In this document: piece by piece, positions 37,020-46,838 of the stretch
Numbering within the stretch: the stretch's first letter is position 1
Layout of the letters: each line of letters opens with the position of its first letter
Assembly: GCA_902826695.1 (NCBI GenBank)
Contig: CADEFU010000003.1
Location: forward strand, 124,001-188,000
Origin: an uncultured Alphaproteobacteria bacterium
Lineage (GTDB): Bacteria > Pseudomonadota > Alphaproteobacteria > Micropepsales > Micropepsaceae
Direction of reading: 5' to 3'
DNA length: 64,000 nt
Program-made: the position numbers and the translations under genes
The notes under the pieces: generated by a model
What the model saw: the letters and a program-made list of their open reading frames with translations, nothing else
Databases searched by the model: none
What the model was told of the DNA's origin: nothing

Positions 37020-37865
37020 ATGGCTTCCGACGAAATCAAACACGACTACCACCTGGTTCAGCCAAGCGCTTGGCCGATTGTGGGATCGCTTGGCGCGTTC
37101 ATAACCGCGGTGGGCGCGATCGCTTGGTTTCAAACGCTCAAGGGTGCGCCGGCGCTCTTTGGCATCTTTAGCAGTTGGTACCTGTTCGCCGGCGGCATAA
37201 TGGTTCTGATGATCACGTTCATCGGCTGGTGGCGCGATGTCGTGAAGGAGTCGGTTGTGCTCGGCGATCACACTCCGGTCGTGAAGCTGGGTCTGCGCTA
37301 CGGCATGATCCTCTTCATCGCCTCCGAGGTGATGTTCTTCGTCGCGTGGTTCTGGGCTTACTTCAACGCGTCGTTGTTCCCGGCTGCGATCAACCTGACG
37401 GCCTGGCCGCCGGAGAACATCGCGACGTTTAACCCGTGGGATCTTCCGCTGCTGAATACGCTGATCCTGCTGACGTCTGGTACCACCGTGACGTGGGCTC
37501 ATCACGCAATCCAAACCGGCAACCAAAGAGGCGCGGTCAACGGTCTCGGCCTGACGATCTTGCTCGGTATGCTGTTCACCTGCGTCCAAGCGTACGAATA
37601 CATGCACGCGGGCTTCCCCTTTTCGGGCAACATCTACGGCGCCACGTTCTTCATGGCGACCGGCTTCCACGGCTTCCACGTGATCGTCGGTACGATCTTC
37701 CTGATCGTCTGCTGGTTCCGCGCGCGAGCCGGGCACTTCACGCCGGAGCGTCACTTCGGCTTCGAAGCCGCCGCTTGGTACTGGCACTTCGTTGACGTGG
37801 TCTGGCTGTTCCTGTTCGCCTCCATCTACGTTTGGGGCGCCGGCACAAACTTCGCCGCGCACTAG
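37020..37865 (+). CDS. coxC: Cytochrome c oxidase subunit III
   Basis: A 281-residue polytopic protein with about seven membrane helices. WPIVGSLGAFITAVGAIAWF, the MLFTCVQAYEYMHAGFPFS segment, TGFHGFHVIVGTIFL and WYWHFVDVVWLFLFASIYVWG are the classical blocks. It stabilises the oxidase core. It starts 11 bp after ctaG. Confidence 0.97.
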   Translation: MASDEIKHDYHLVQPSAWPIVGSLGAFITAVGAIAWFQTLKGAPALFGIFSSWYLFAGGIMVLMITFIGWWRDVVKESVVLGDHTPVVKLGLRYGMILFIASEVMFFVAWFWAYFNASLFPAAINLTAWPPENIATFNPWDLPLLNTLILLTSGTTVTWAHHAIQTGNQRGAVNGLGLTILLGMLFTCVQAYEYMHAGFPFSGNIYGATFFMATGFHGFHVIVGTIFLIVCWFRARAGHFTPERHFGFEAAAWYWHFVDVVWLFLFASIYVWGAGTNFAAH

Positions 37866-37881
37866 CGAAACAAGGTGAGCA

Positions 37882-38247
37882 ATGACTAACGTGCAAGCAG
37901 CCCCGCTATGGCAGTCGGGGCTGCGTTGCCGTTGCCCTCGCTGCGGTAAGGGCCGTCTGTTCAAGGCCTACCTGGTGTTTGCCGAGCGCTGCGCCGTCTG
38001 CGACCTCGACTACCGCTTCGCAGACGCAGGCGACGGTCCGGCCGTTTTTGTGATCTTGATTGCCGGCGCCTTCGTTGTCGGCTGCGCCCTGTTCGTAGAG
38101 GTGAACTATCAGCCGCCCTACTGGATACACGCACTCCTGTGGCTGCCGCTCAGCGTTGGCCTGTGCTTGGGCATGCTTCCGCCGTTGAAAGCGACCATGT
38201 TCGCGCTGCAATACCGTAACGACGCCGGCGAAGGCCGTTTAGAGTAG
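37882..38247 (+). CDS. DUF983 zinc-ribbon membrane protein
   Basis: A 121-residue protein. CRCPRCGKGRLF and the later CAVCDLDY form a zinc-ribbon-like Cys set, and two membrane segments follow (about 55-73 and 82-100). This is DUF983, found next to oxidase subunit III and surf1 in alphaproteobacteria. Function unknown; a role in oxidase assembly is inferred from context only. Confidence 0.9.
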   Translation: MTNVQAAPLWQSGLRCRCPRCGKGRLFKAYLVFAERCAVCDLDYRFADAGDGPAVFVILIAGAFVVGCALFVEVNYQPPYWIHALLWLPLSVGLCLGMLPPLKATMFALQYRNDAGEGRLE

Positions 38248-38249
38248 GC

Positions 38250-38966
38250 ATGTTCCGCCCGCTCCCGATCCTCACCATTTTCACGCTCGCAGCGCTTGGA
38301 GTCCTGATTGCGCTTGGTACGTGGCAGCTGCAGCGTCGCGAGGAAAAACACGCGCTGCTCGCCCAAATCGCCGCCCGCGAGAACACGCCCGTCGCGCCGG
38401 TCGAAATTCTGTTCGTCACCGGCGACAGCTTCATCACCTTCCGCCCGGCCGCCGCTACCGGCACTTTCGATCACAACAAGGAAACCTACGTCTACGCTCC
38501 GCGCGCCGACACGGGTCCCACGCGGCAAGGTTATAAGCTCATCACGCCTTTCGAACTCTCATCCGGCGGTAGCATCCTGGTAGATCGCGGTTGGATCGCA
38601 AAGGAAGCAAAAGACCCCGCCAAGCGCCAACCCGGCCAAGTCAAAGGCGAGATCGAGATCGCGGGCGTACTGCTCCCCGCAACATCGCCCGGCCGGTTCA
38701 CGCCACCACCCGACCTCAAAGCCAACATCTTCTATGTGCGTGACGCCGCAGCAATCGCCAAAGCGCACGGATTGGTTCTGCGCCGCCCGCTGATCCTGGA
38801 GCAAACCTCACGCATAGACGGCGGCCCCGAGCCGCTGCCCCAAGAACGCAACATCCCCGACAACCACCTAGGCTATGCGATCACGTGGTTTTCGCTTGGC
38901 CTGGTACTTATCGTGCTCTACTTCCGCTACCACTATGTGAGCGGTCGCTTGAGGTTCAGCCGATGA
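38250..38966 (+). CDS. SURF1-family oxidase assembly protein
   Basis: A 238-residue protein with N- and C-terminal membrane helices. GTWQLQRREEKHALLAQI near the start, PFELSSGGSILVDRGWI in the middle and NNPD-like NHLGYAITWFSLGLVL at the end are SURF1 features. It helps insert heme a into the oxidase. It follows DUF983 by 2 bp and overlaps thrC by 4 bp (ATGA). Confidence 0.94.
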   Translation: MFRPLPILTIFTLAALGVLIALGTWQLQRREEKHALLAQIAARENTPVAPVEILFVTGDSFITFRPAAATGTFDHNKETYVYAPRADTGPTRQGYKLITPFELSSGGSILVDRGWIAKEAKDPAKRQPGQVKGEIEIAGVLLPATSPGRFTPPPDLKANIFYVRDAAAIAKAHGLVLRRPLILEQTSRIDGGPEPLPQERNIPDNHLGYAITWFSLGLVLIVLYFRYHYVSGRLRFSR

Positions 38967-40330
38967 AATTCGTAAGCACCAGAGGCCAGTCCCCGGCGAT
39001 TTCATTCGAAGACGTGCTGCTCTCGGGGCCCGCGCCGGATGGCGGCCTCTACATGCCGGAGTCGTGGCCGACGCTCGACTTTGCGCGCCTGAGCGGCAAT
39101 AAGCCCAACTACGCGGATCTGGCCGCAACCGTGGTCAAGCACTTCGCCGATCGCGATTGGTTCGACGCCATCGACCGCCATTCGCAAGACGTCTACGCGA
39201 GGTTTGACGATCCGCGCGTTGCCCCCATCCGCGAACTTAGCCCCCATCGCTGGCTGCTCGAGCTGTTCCACGGTCCGACACTTGCCTTCAAGGACTTTGC
39301 GCTCCAGCTCCTCGCGCCATTGATGGACGAAGCGCTCGCCCGCCGCGGGACGCGCGCTCTCGTCGTCGCCGCCACCTCCGGCGACACGGGTGCGGCCGCG
39401 GTGGCAGCGCTGGCCGGACGCGCGAACATCGACCTGGTCGTGCTCCACCCGAAGGGTCGCATCTCCGACGTTCAGCGTCGCCAAATGACGACCGCGACCG
39501 CATCAAATGTCCGCAACGTCGCAATCGAGGGCACGTTCGACGACGCCCAGTCGCTGGTGAAGCAGCTGTTCGCCGACCAAGCCTTTGCGCGAACCCACCG
39601 CTTGGCCGCGATCAACTCGATCAACTGGGTCCGCATCGCCGCGCAAGCCGCCTACTACTTGGCCACAAGCCTCGCCTTCGACCGGCGCCCCCTGACGTTC
39701 TCGGTCCCAACGGGCAATTTCGGCGACGTGTTCGCGGGTTACGTCGGCAAACAGCTCGGCATCCCGATCAAGCGCCTGATCGTCGCTACGAACGCAAACG
39801 ACATCCTCGCTCGCGCGATCACGTCGGGCACGTACGCCCGCGGCGCCGTCCACGCCACGTTGTCGCCCGCGATGGACATCCAAGTCGCCAGCAACTTCGA
39901 GCGTTTGCTCTACGAAGCGAACGGCCGCGACGCCGCGACCGTACGCACGCTCATGGAAACCTTCGCCGCCAAGGGCGCGCTGACGATCGCCCCGTCGGCA
40001 CTCGCCGCGATCCAATCGCTCTTCATAGCCGACTGCGTGCGCGAAAACGAAACCGTCGCCACAATGAAACGCGTCGCGCGCGACCTCGACTTGCTCATTG
40101 ACCCGCACACCGCGGTCGGCCTCACCGCCACGCGAACAGCTGCCGAGGCTGACGACGTCGTCACGCTCGCGACGGCCCACCCCGCAAAATTCCCCGAAGC
40201 CGTCGAATTGGCGACCGGCCGCAAACCCGAGCTACCTGAGCGCCTTCGTCCGATCCTGACCGCGCCCGAGCGCTACGAAACGCTTCCAAACGACATCCAG
40301 GCTCTTAAGGCGCACATCGCGCACCAATGA
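38963..40330 (+). CDS. thrC: Threonine synthase
   Basis: A 455-residue PLP enzyme converting O-phosphohomoserine to threonine. The lysine that binds PLP is K110 in FHGPTLAFKDFAL; the phosphate-binding region includes ATSGDTGAAAVAALAG. The N-terminal FVSTRGQSPAISFEDVLLSG is the classical beginning. The start at 38963 overlaps the SURF1 stop. The association with the cox operon is common in alphaproteobacteria and probably reflects transcription only. Confidence 0.95.
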   Translation: MKFVSTRGQSPAISFEDVLLSGPAPDGGLYMPESWPTLDFARLSGNKPNYADLAATVVKHFADRDWFDAIDRHSQDVYARFDDPRVAPIRELSPHRWLLELFHGPTLAFKDFALQLLAPLMDEALARRGTRALVVAATSGDTGAAAVAALAGRANIDLVVLHPKGRISDVQRRQMTTATASNVRNVAIEGTFDDAQSLVKQLFADQAFARTHRLAAINSINWVRIAAQAAYYLATSLAFDRRPLTFSVPTGNFGDVFAGYVGKQLGIPIKRLIVATNANDILARAITSGTYARGAVHATLSPAMDIQVASNFERLLYEANGRDAATVRTLMETFAAKGALTIAPSALAAIQSLFIADCVRENETVATMKRVARDLDLLIDPHTAVGLTATRTAAEADDVVTLATAHPAKFPEAVELATGRKPELPERLRPILTAPERYETLPNDIQALKAHIAHQ

Positions 40331-40433
40331 GGGCCGATGCTTGCGGCGGAGCGCGGAAATCCGCCATTTCTAAGCACATGAAATCCGTCCGCAACTACCC
40401 TATGTAATCCGGCTCGAACGAAGCAGGATCCGG

Positions 40434-41693
40434 ATGACCCCTCAGATTACGAAACTCGCGAACGGCCTGACCGTCATCACCGACCCGATGCCCCACCTTG
40501 AGACGGCGGCGTTGGGCGTGTGGGTGGACGCAGGCGCGCGCAACGAAACTGAGGCGACGAACGGCATCGCGCACATGCTGGAGCATATGGCGTTCAAGGG
40601 TACGCGCTCGCGCTCCGCGCGCATGATCGCCGAAGAGATTGAGCGCGTCGGCGGCTTCATCAACGCCTATACCGGACGCGAACAGACAGCGTATTACGTG
40701 CGCGTGCTGAAAGAAGACGTTGGCCTCGGCATCGACATTTTATCCGACATCCTGCAGCACTCGATCTTCGATCCCGAAGAGCTGACGCGCGAAAAGGGCG
40801 TGGTGATCCAAGAGATCGGCCAGGCCGAAGACACGCCCGACGACATCATCTTCGATCACTTGCAGGCGACCGCGTTCCCGAACCAGTCGCTTGGCCGCCC
40901 GATCCTGGGGACGGAAAAACACGTGCGTTCGTTTACGCGCGACACGCTGCTCAGCCAGATCAAGGATCAGTACTTCGCGCAGAACATGCTGCTCATCTCT
41001 TCCGGCGCGGTGAACCACGCCGAGATGGTGGCGCTCGGTGAAAGGTACTTCGCCAAGCTTCAATCGGGTGCTCCGGCCAAAACGGAATCCGCCCGCTACG
41101 CCGGCGGCGAATTCCGCGAAGTCGACGACCTCGAGCAAGCGCATCTCACGCTCGCCTTTCCCGGTTTCAAAGCCGACGACAACGACATCTTCGCGGTGCA
41201 GGTCTATTCGACGGTGCTTGGCGGCGGCATGTCTTCACGTCTCTTCCAAGAAGCGCGAGAAAAACGGGGCCTTTGCTACTCGATCCATACGTTTGGCTCG
41301 AGCTACCGCGACACCGGCTTATTTGGCGTCTACGCGGGCACAAGCTCCGCCGACGCCGCCGAACTCGTTGACGTCATCGCGGGCGAGATGAAGTCGCTCG
41401 CCGCAGGCGCCGGCGAAGACGAAGTCGTCCGCGCCCGCGCCCAAATCAAGTCGGGTCTCCTCATGGGCCTCGAACAAGCTTCCGCGCGCTGCGAGCAGAT
41501 CGCCGCCCACATGTTCACCTATGGCCGCGTCATGGACACGCGCGAACTCATCGCCAAAATCGAGGCGATCGACACCAATGCGGTTGCCCGCATCGGCCAA
41601 AAGATCCTGAGCAAGGCCCGGCTGTCTCTCGCCGCCTTGGGCCCGATGGGGGCGCTTGGCTCCTACGATCGCATCGCGCAGCGCTTCGCGTAG
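40434..41693 (+). CDS. M16-family (mitochondrial-processing-peptidase-like) zinc protease
   Basis: A 419-residue peptidase. The inverted zinc motif is H47 ML E50 H51 in HMLEHMAFKGT, with the downstream Glu ligand in the EKGVVIQEIGQAEDTPDD segment. GLCYSIHTFGSSYRDTGLFGVY and related blocks close the family. Similar to the bacterial processing peptidases that cut short peptides. A gap of 103 bp after thrC may hold its own promoter. Confidence 0.93.
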   Translation: MTPQITKLANGLTVITDPMPHLETAALGVWVDAGARNETEATNGIAHMLEHMAFKGTRSRSARMIAEEIERVGGFINAYTGREQTAYYVRVLKEDVGLGIDILSDILQHSIFDPEELTREKGVVIQEIGQAEDTPDDIIFDHLQATAFPNQSLGRPILGTEKHVRSFTRDTLLSQIKDQYFAQNMLLISSGAVNHAEMVALGERYFAKLQSGAPAKTESARYAGGEFREVDDLEQAHLTLAFPGFKADDNDIFAVQVYSTVLGGGMSSRLFQEAREKRGLCYSIHTFGSSYRDTGLFGVYAGTSSADAAELVDVIAGEMKSLAAGAGEDEVVRARAQIKSGLLMGLEQASARCEQIAAHMFTYGRVMDTRELIAKIEAIDTNAVARIGQKILSKARLSLAALGPMGALGSYDRIAQRFA

Positions 41694-41697
41694 GCCA

Positions 41698-42300
41698 ATG
41701 ACGCTCCGTACGACGCTCGGCCGTAGCAAGACGCTGCCCTACATTGAGGGTAAGCTCGTGCGCCTGCGCGCGCCCATCGCCAACGATTTCGTGGAGTGGG
41801 CCGCACTTCGCGGTGAGAGCCGCGACTATCTTACGCCATGGGAGCCGACTTGGGCCCCCGACGAACTGACTCGCGCCGCCTACCGTCGCCGCCTGCGCCG
41901 TTACGTCCAGGCCGAGCGTGCGGGAATCGGGATGATGTACTTCATCTTCGATCGCAAGACCTCCGAACTCGTCGGCGGCTGTCAACTTTCGAATATCCGT
42001 CAGGGCATCGCGCAATCTGCCGCATCGCTTGGCTACTGGATCGGCAAGAAGCATGCGAACAAAGGGCTCATGACCGACGGGGTCGTCACCATCGTGCGGC
42101 ATGCGTTCGATCGCCTGGGATTCCACCGAATTGAGGCCGCGTGCCTGCCCACCAACACAGCCTCGCGCCGCGTCCTGACCAAGGCTGGTTTCAGCGCTGA
42201 AGGCACCGCGCGAAAATATCTGCGTATCAATGGCGATTGGCAGGATCATCTGCTATTTGCCGTCATTGTCGGCGATCCTGTGCCGGCGCCCAAAACTTGA
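41698..42300 (+). CDS. GNAT N-acetyltransferase (RimJ-like)
   Basis: A 200-residue acetyltransferase. The CoA-binding region is YWIGKKHANKGLMTDGVV, and HRIEAACLPTNTASRRVLTKAGF is typical of the RimJ/RimI group that acetylates protein N-termini or small molecules. The target is unknown. The start at 41698 follows the M16 stop by 4 bp, so it is in operon. Confidence 0.9.
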   Translation: MTLRTTLGRSKTLPYIEGKLVRLRAPIANDFVEWAALRGESRDYLTPWEPTWAPDELTRAAYRRRLRRYVQAERAGIGMMYFIFDRKTSELVGGCQLSNIRQGIAQSAASLGYWIGKKHANKGLMTDGVVTIVRHAFDRLGFHRIEAACLPTNTASRRVLTKAGFSAEGTARKYLRINGDWQDHLLFAVIVGDPVPAPKT

Positions 42301-42311
42301 ACCAGCGAGCG

Positions 42312-42899
42312 ATGACGAAAAAACCTGTCTCATTCCTTCAAAACCTGTCGCCTGCAACGCGTGTTGCGATCGGCGCTGGCATCGTCGGCGTGCTGCTGAC
42401 AATCCTAATCTTCGTGCCCGGTGGTCTTCTTGATAGGCTGACGACCGGCACGCCGAGCGAAGTCGCTGAAGAATCATCCGATAACTTGTTAGTCGAGGAG
42501 GCCGAAGTGCCCGCAGAAATGAGCCGTGAGAAGAATGAAGAGTACTTGACCGCGAACGCCAAAAAGCCGGGCGTGAAAGTTACCGAGTCGGGTTTGCAGT
42601 ATCGCGAACTGACCGCCGGCACGGGCAAGCAGCCCGGTCCCGAAAGCACGGTCACCGTCCACTACAAAGGCACGTTCATCAACGGCAAGGAATTCGACTC
42701 ATCCTACGGCCGCGGCGAGCCGATCAGCTTTGGCCTGTTCCAAGTGATCAAAGGCTGGACCGAAGGCCTGCAACTGATGAAGGAAGGCGGCAAAGCCGAA
42801 CTCGTCATCCCGCAAGACTTGGCTTACGGCCCTGGCCGTCCCGGCATTCCGCCCTATCAGACGCTCGTCTTCCAGGTCGAGCTGATCAAAGTTCAGTAA
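42312..42899 (+). CDS. Membrane-anchored FKBP-type peptidyl-prolyl isomerase
   Basis: A 195-residue protein. A membrane helix (about 22-40, AIGAGIVGVLLTILIFVPGG) anchors the domain outside the cytoplasm. The FKBP domain spans about residues 90-195: TVTVHYKGTFINGKEFDSSY, SFGLFQVIKGWTEGLQLMKE, AYGPGRPGIPPYQTLVFQVE. It catalyses proline isomerisation in envelope proteins. The start at 42312 begins the protein; 11 bp follow the GNAT stop. A hairpin lies 18 bp after its stop. Confidence 0.93.
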   Translation: MTKKPVSFLQNLSPATRVAIGAGIVGVLLTILIFVPGGLLDRLTTGTPSEVAEESSDNLLVEEAEVPAEMSREKNEEYLTANAKKPGVKVTESGLQYRELTAGTGKQPGPESTVTVHYKGTFINGKEFDSSYGRGEPISFGLFQVIKGWTEGLQLMKEGGKAELVIPQDLAYGPGRPGIPPYQTLVFQVELIKVQ

Positions 42900-42917
42900 G
42901 CGCTCAAGCGCTCAAGT

Positions 42918-42941
42918 GCGCCGGCGCTCAACCGCCGGCGC
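42918..42941. terminator. Hairpin after the FKBP gene
   Basis: GCGCCGGCG (42918-42926) pairs perfectly with CGCCGGCGC (42933-42941) around the loop CTCAAC. There is no T tract, so it is probably a weak or Rho-assisted end for the M16-GNAT-FKBP transcript. The rest of 42900-43227 shows no gene. Confidence 0.55.
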
Positions 42942-43227
42942 GACGCCTTCGCGCCACGCGTCGCGGCAGGCCCCATGGTAGGCGGCAGCCGGCTGGCCAC
43001 GTCCGGCGCGAAAGCGTCACGCGTTAATCCTCCGAAAATGGGCAGGTTTCGTTCTTTGCTAACCTCAAGCAGCGCACAATCACCTCGAACGCGCGAACTT
43101 GGCCTTGTTTTTCGTGTGATGAGGAGACGCCAATCGTTAATGCCTGGAAACGACAGTTGCGGCAGCCGGTGCCAATCCCCGATAGTTGGGAGCTGAAAAC
43201 CCCCACGTCGCGAGTGCTAGTCCCCGC

Positions 43228-46098
43228 ATGGAACTGAGCGTCAGCCGGCTCCGTCGCATTTCGATGGCGGCACTTGTGCTGCTGCTCGCGCTCGCGCCGA
43301 TTTACGTGCACGCCGCGGCACCTGTCGCACTCGACCGCGATGTCAGCGACATCACGCCGTGGTTGCTACCCGCAAAGACCGCCGCGTTGTCAACGCAAGA
43401 CGGCAGCGAGTGGCTCGAAATCGAACTCGCGAATGCAACGAACAAACAAGTCCACCGCGTCATCACGGTGAACGCCGGCGCGGACAGCGTCTTCCGCTTC
43501 CTCGGCCAAGGCGCCTTGAGCGGACTGTCGGAGGTCAAAGTCGAAGGGGAGGGCGGTGAAGCCTATCTCATCGATACCGGCGGCGGCAAAGCTGCGGCCA
43601 TCTACCTGAACCCACTGGCCCGCGCGACGATCAATCTCAAAGGCCCCGGGATGCTCAACGGCGCCACGTGGCAAATCTGGAAGCCCGACGCCCTCGCCGC
43701 AAAGAAGCAGTCCGGCACACTCGCGACCGGCATCCTCGCAGGCGCTGTGCTCGTGACGGTGATCTGGTTGGCCGGTCTCGCTTGGTATCACCGCTCGGCG
43801 CAACCCGCGTGGGGCGCCCTCGCACTCGGTGCTCTCGCCGTACTTCTTTTATCGGGTCAGTTTCTGACGCTCTCGCCGCAGAGCCACATCCTGATCGGTG
43901 CAACGATGCTCGCTGCGGGCGTGCGCTTTCTGACGACCTATCTTGGCTACGACTACGACCGCAAGGCTACCGCGGTCTTCTTCGATGGCGTGTCGTTCGC
44001 GATCGTGGGATTTGCAGTGGCAGTGGCTTGGGGCGTGACGCCGGCGCACCTGATCCTTCGCGTGCTCGCCGTCGTAGGTCCCGCAATTGCCATCCTCTAC
44101 GCACTGGGCCTGGCCATCGGTACGCCGCGAGCTAAGCTCCTCTTACCCGGCATTACATTTGTAGTCCTGGCCCTTGCCTTGCCCAACTTCGCTGCCGAAA
44201 GCCTCGCCCAGGGCGGTGCCTGGCTTGGCGACGCGTTGTTCAGCGCCGGCATGGTCGCCTTGGCATTCGTTGGCGGCATCCCGCACGACCACACCGAAAA
44301 GGACCGCATCGCCGAAGAACTGTCAGCCGATCAGCGCAAAGCGCGCGAGACCGAATACCGCTATGCGCTGGGCCTCGCCGCCGCGCATCAGGGCCTCTGG
44401 GATTGGAGTTTCGACAACGACACGTTGTTCGTGTCCCCGTCTGTCGAAGCGCTGTTGGGGCTGGAAGCCGGCGCGCTCGGCAATTCGGAGCGCAAATGGG
44501 CGCAACTGATCGCACCCGAAGACGTTCAACTCTACGCCGACTCGATCAATGCGCATCGCCGCCAAGGCAACTCGTCGTTCACACTCGAGATGCGCATGCG
44601 CCATGCGAAGGGCGGCCTGCGCTGGATCAAGCTGCGCGCAAGCTGCATGGCCAACCCGCAAGGCAAAGCCGTGCGCTGCATCGGCCTCGTCAGCGACGTC
44701 ACCAGCCGCAAGGCTCAAGAGACGCAGCGCCAAACCGATGCCGCAGGCGATCCGGTGACCGGCCTCATGCTGCGCAACGCATTTCTCTCGCGCCTCGAAG
44801 GTGTGCTGACGTCGATGCGCGACGGTCAATCGCGGCGCCAAGGCGCCGTGCTCGCAATCGACGTCGATCGCTTGCGCGCGATTACTGACAGCCTGGGACA
44901 CCAGGCCGGCGACCGCTTCTTGACCCAGATCGCCCGCCGCCTCGACCATGCCGCCGGCCCCGATGACGCCGTCGCCCGTTTAGGAAGCGACGAGTTCGCC
45001 GTCCTAATCTTGGGCTCGCCCGGTGACGAGGAAGGTGCGCAAGTCGCCCAACGCATCCGCGACGCGCTCACCCAACCTGTCGCCATCAACGACCGCGAAA
45101 TTTATCCAGCCGCAACGATCGGCATGGCCGTGATCGAGCCGAACCATCGATACGGCGGCGACGCCCTGCGCGAAGCCGAAGTGGCGATGTATCACGCAAA
45201 GCGGGCAGGGCGCGGCGGCTTCGAAATCTACCAACCGCAAATGAAGCCGCGCTCCGCCGATCGCTTGATCATGGACACGGACTTGCGCACCGCGCTGAAC
45301 CGTCAAGAGATCGAGCTCCATTATCAGCCGATCATCCGCTTGGCGGACGGTTCGATAGCAGGTTTCGAGGCGCTGATGCGCTGGCGCCACCCGTCGCGCG
45401 GCCTGCTCTCGCCTGGCGAGTTCATTGCCGTCGCCGAAGAAACCGGCCTGATCGTGCCGTTGGGCCGTTACGCGGTCGAGCGTGCGACGCTGGAGCTGAA
45501 ACGCTGGCAATCCTACTTCCCGACGAACGAGCCGCTGTTCTGCAGCGTCAACGTCTCCGCGCGCCAGTTGTTCCGTCAGGAGTTCTTCGACGACGTCGTC
45601 AGCGTGCTGCGCAAGGAAAAGCCGGCGCGTCTATCGTTGAAGCTGGAGCTGACCGAAAGCGTCATCATGCAAAACCCGGAGTCTACGGCGCGCGCACTCG
45701 CGCGGCTGAAAGAAGCGGGCGCGGGCCTTGCTCTCGATGACTTTGGAACCGGCTTCTCTTCGCTCGCCTACCTGCAACGCTTCCCCTTCGACACGGTGAA
45801 GATCGACCGCAGCTTCATCACCGACATGGCCAGCAACGAGGAAACGCCGGTCATCCTGCGTTCGATCGTCCGCCTCGCCCACGACCTCGACATGTCGGTC
45901 GTGGCCGAGGGGGTCGAGACGCAGAGCGAAGCAACCCGCCTCAAGTCGCTGCATTGCGAGTTCGCGCAAGGCTATCTGTTCGGCGCACCGATGGATGCGA
46001 CCGCGGCGTATAATTTCATCGCGTTGAAGTTGCGCGGCCAAGGCGCCCCGCCGCCGTCGTCCAAGCAGGCCTCAGGCCCGACCCGCATCCCGCGATAG
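43228..46098 (+). CDS. Membrane GGDEF/EAL (c-di-GMP) signalling protein with PAS domain
   Basis: A 956-residue protein. It has a signal peptide, a periplasmic beta-rich domain (about 30-160), seven or so membrane helices (about 168-365), a PAS domain (about 385-505), a GGDEF domain and an EAL domain. The GGDEF motif is GSDEF with no RxxD inhibitory site. The EAL motifs EALMRW, LELTES, LDDFGTGFSSLAYL and AEGVE are intact, so phosphodiesterase activity is more likely. It regulates cyclic-di-GMP in response to an unknown external signal. The 3' end overlaps yqgE. Confidence 0.93.
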   Translation: MELSVSRLRRISMAALVLLLALAPIYVHAAAPVALDRDVSDITPWLLPAKTAALSTQDGSEWLEIELANATNKQVHRVITVNAGADSVFRFLGQGALSGLSEVKVEGEGGEAYLIDTGGGKAAAIYLNPLARATINLKGPGMLNGATWQIWKPDALAAKKQSGTLATGILAGAVLVTVIWLAGLAWYHRSAQPAWGALALGALAVLLLSGQFLTLSPQSHILIGATMLAAGVRFLTTYLGYDYDRKATAVFFDGVSFAIVGFAVAVAWGVTPAHLILRVLAVVGPAIAILYALGLAIGTPRAKLLLPGITFVVLALALPNFAAESLAQGGAWLGDALFSAGMVALAFVGGIPHDHTEKDRIAEELSADQRKARETEYRYALGLAAAHQGLWDWSFDNDTLFVSPSVEALLGLEAGALGNSERKWAQLIAPEDVQLYADSINAHRRQGNSSFTLEMRMRHAKGGLRWIKLRASCMANPQGKAVRCIGLVSDVTSRKAQETQRQTDAAGDPVTGLMLRNAFLSRLEGVLTSMRDGQSRRQGAVLAIDVDRLRAITDSLGHQAGDRFLTQIARRLDHAAGPDDAVARLGSDEFAVLILGSPGDEEGAQVAQRIRDALTQPVAINDREIYPAATIGMAVIEPNHRYGGDALREAEVAMYHAKRAGRGGFEIYQPQMKPRSADRLIMDTDLRTALNRQEIELHYQPIIRLADGSIAGFEALMRWRHPSRGLLSPGEFIAVAEETGLIVPLGRYAVERATLELKRWQSYFPTNEPLFCSVNVSARQLFRQEFFDDVVSVLRKEKPARLSLKLELTESVIMQNPESTARALARLKEAGAGLALDDFGTGFSSLAYLQRFPFDTVKIDRSFITDMASNEETPVILRSIVRLAHDLDMSVVAEGVETQSEATRLKSLHCEFAQGYLFGAPMDATAAYNFIALKLRGQGAPPPSSKQASGPTRIPR

Positions 46099-46686
46099 CT
46101 GCGACGGGTTGAAACCCAATTTGCGGATCGCGTACTCCCACTTGGAACGCAGGTCGTGTCCGAACAGCAGCTGATGGTCCGCCGGGCAGGTCAGCCACCC
46201 GTTCTGCTGGATCTCGCGTTCCAACTGCCCCGATTCCCACCCGGCGTAGCCGAGCGCGAGCATCGATGCCTTGGGTCCTTTGCCTTCGGCGATCGCCTTC
46301 AACACATCGACCGTCGCCGTAAGGCCGACATTCAAGCCGATGTGATGCCCAACCTTCATGGTGGACTCACCGGCCGTATAGTCCGGAGTGTGCAAGACGA
46401 AACCACGTCCCGTCTCCACCGGGCCGCCGAATTGGATAGGCATGCCGGGCACCGCTTTGACGTTGGAGCGGATTCTGAGCTGCTGCAGCAAATCGACAAA
46501 CGTGATGTTGCTGACCAGCTTGTTGAGCACGAGCCCCATCGCGCCCTCTTTGGAGTGCGCACAAAGGAACACCACCGCCTGCTCGAACTTGGGGTCGGGC
46601 ATATTCGGCATGGCAATCAGGACGTGCCCCTCAAGGTTGAGGTCCGCCGTTTTCTGCTGACGCCGCCGATTTCCGAATAATCCCAT
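46072..46686 (-). CDS. YqgE/AlgH family protein (UPF0301)
   Basis: A 204-residue protein. NLEGHVLIAMPNMPDPKFEQ, VFLCAHSKEGAMGLVLNKLV and QFGGPVETGRGFVLH are the family blocks. Its function is unclear. The 3' end overlaps the GGDEF/EAL gene by 27 bp in a convergent arrangement. Confidence 0.93.
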   Translation of the reverse strand: MGLFGNRRRQQKTADLNLEGHVLIAMPNMPDPKFEQAVVFLCAHSKEGAMGLVLNKLVSNITFVDLLQQLRIRSNVKAVPGMPIQFGGPVETGRGFVLHTPDYTAGESTMKVGHHIGLNVGLTATVDVLKAIAEGKGPKASMLALGYAGWESGQLEREIQQNGWLTCPADHQLLFGHDLRSKWEYAIRKLGFNPSQLSRDAGRA

Positions 46687-46838
46687 AGAACAATTCTAAT
46701 CCGTTTCGTTAATGACGGGAAGTCTCAGCAAAGACGCAACCGCTGGCGCAAACGCAACAGGGGGTCACGGAAGATTTACCCCCACTCTGGCATGAGAGCG
46801 TGTCGAATCCGGGCTGCTTTTGGATAAGTTCGCCCCGC

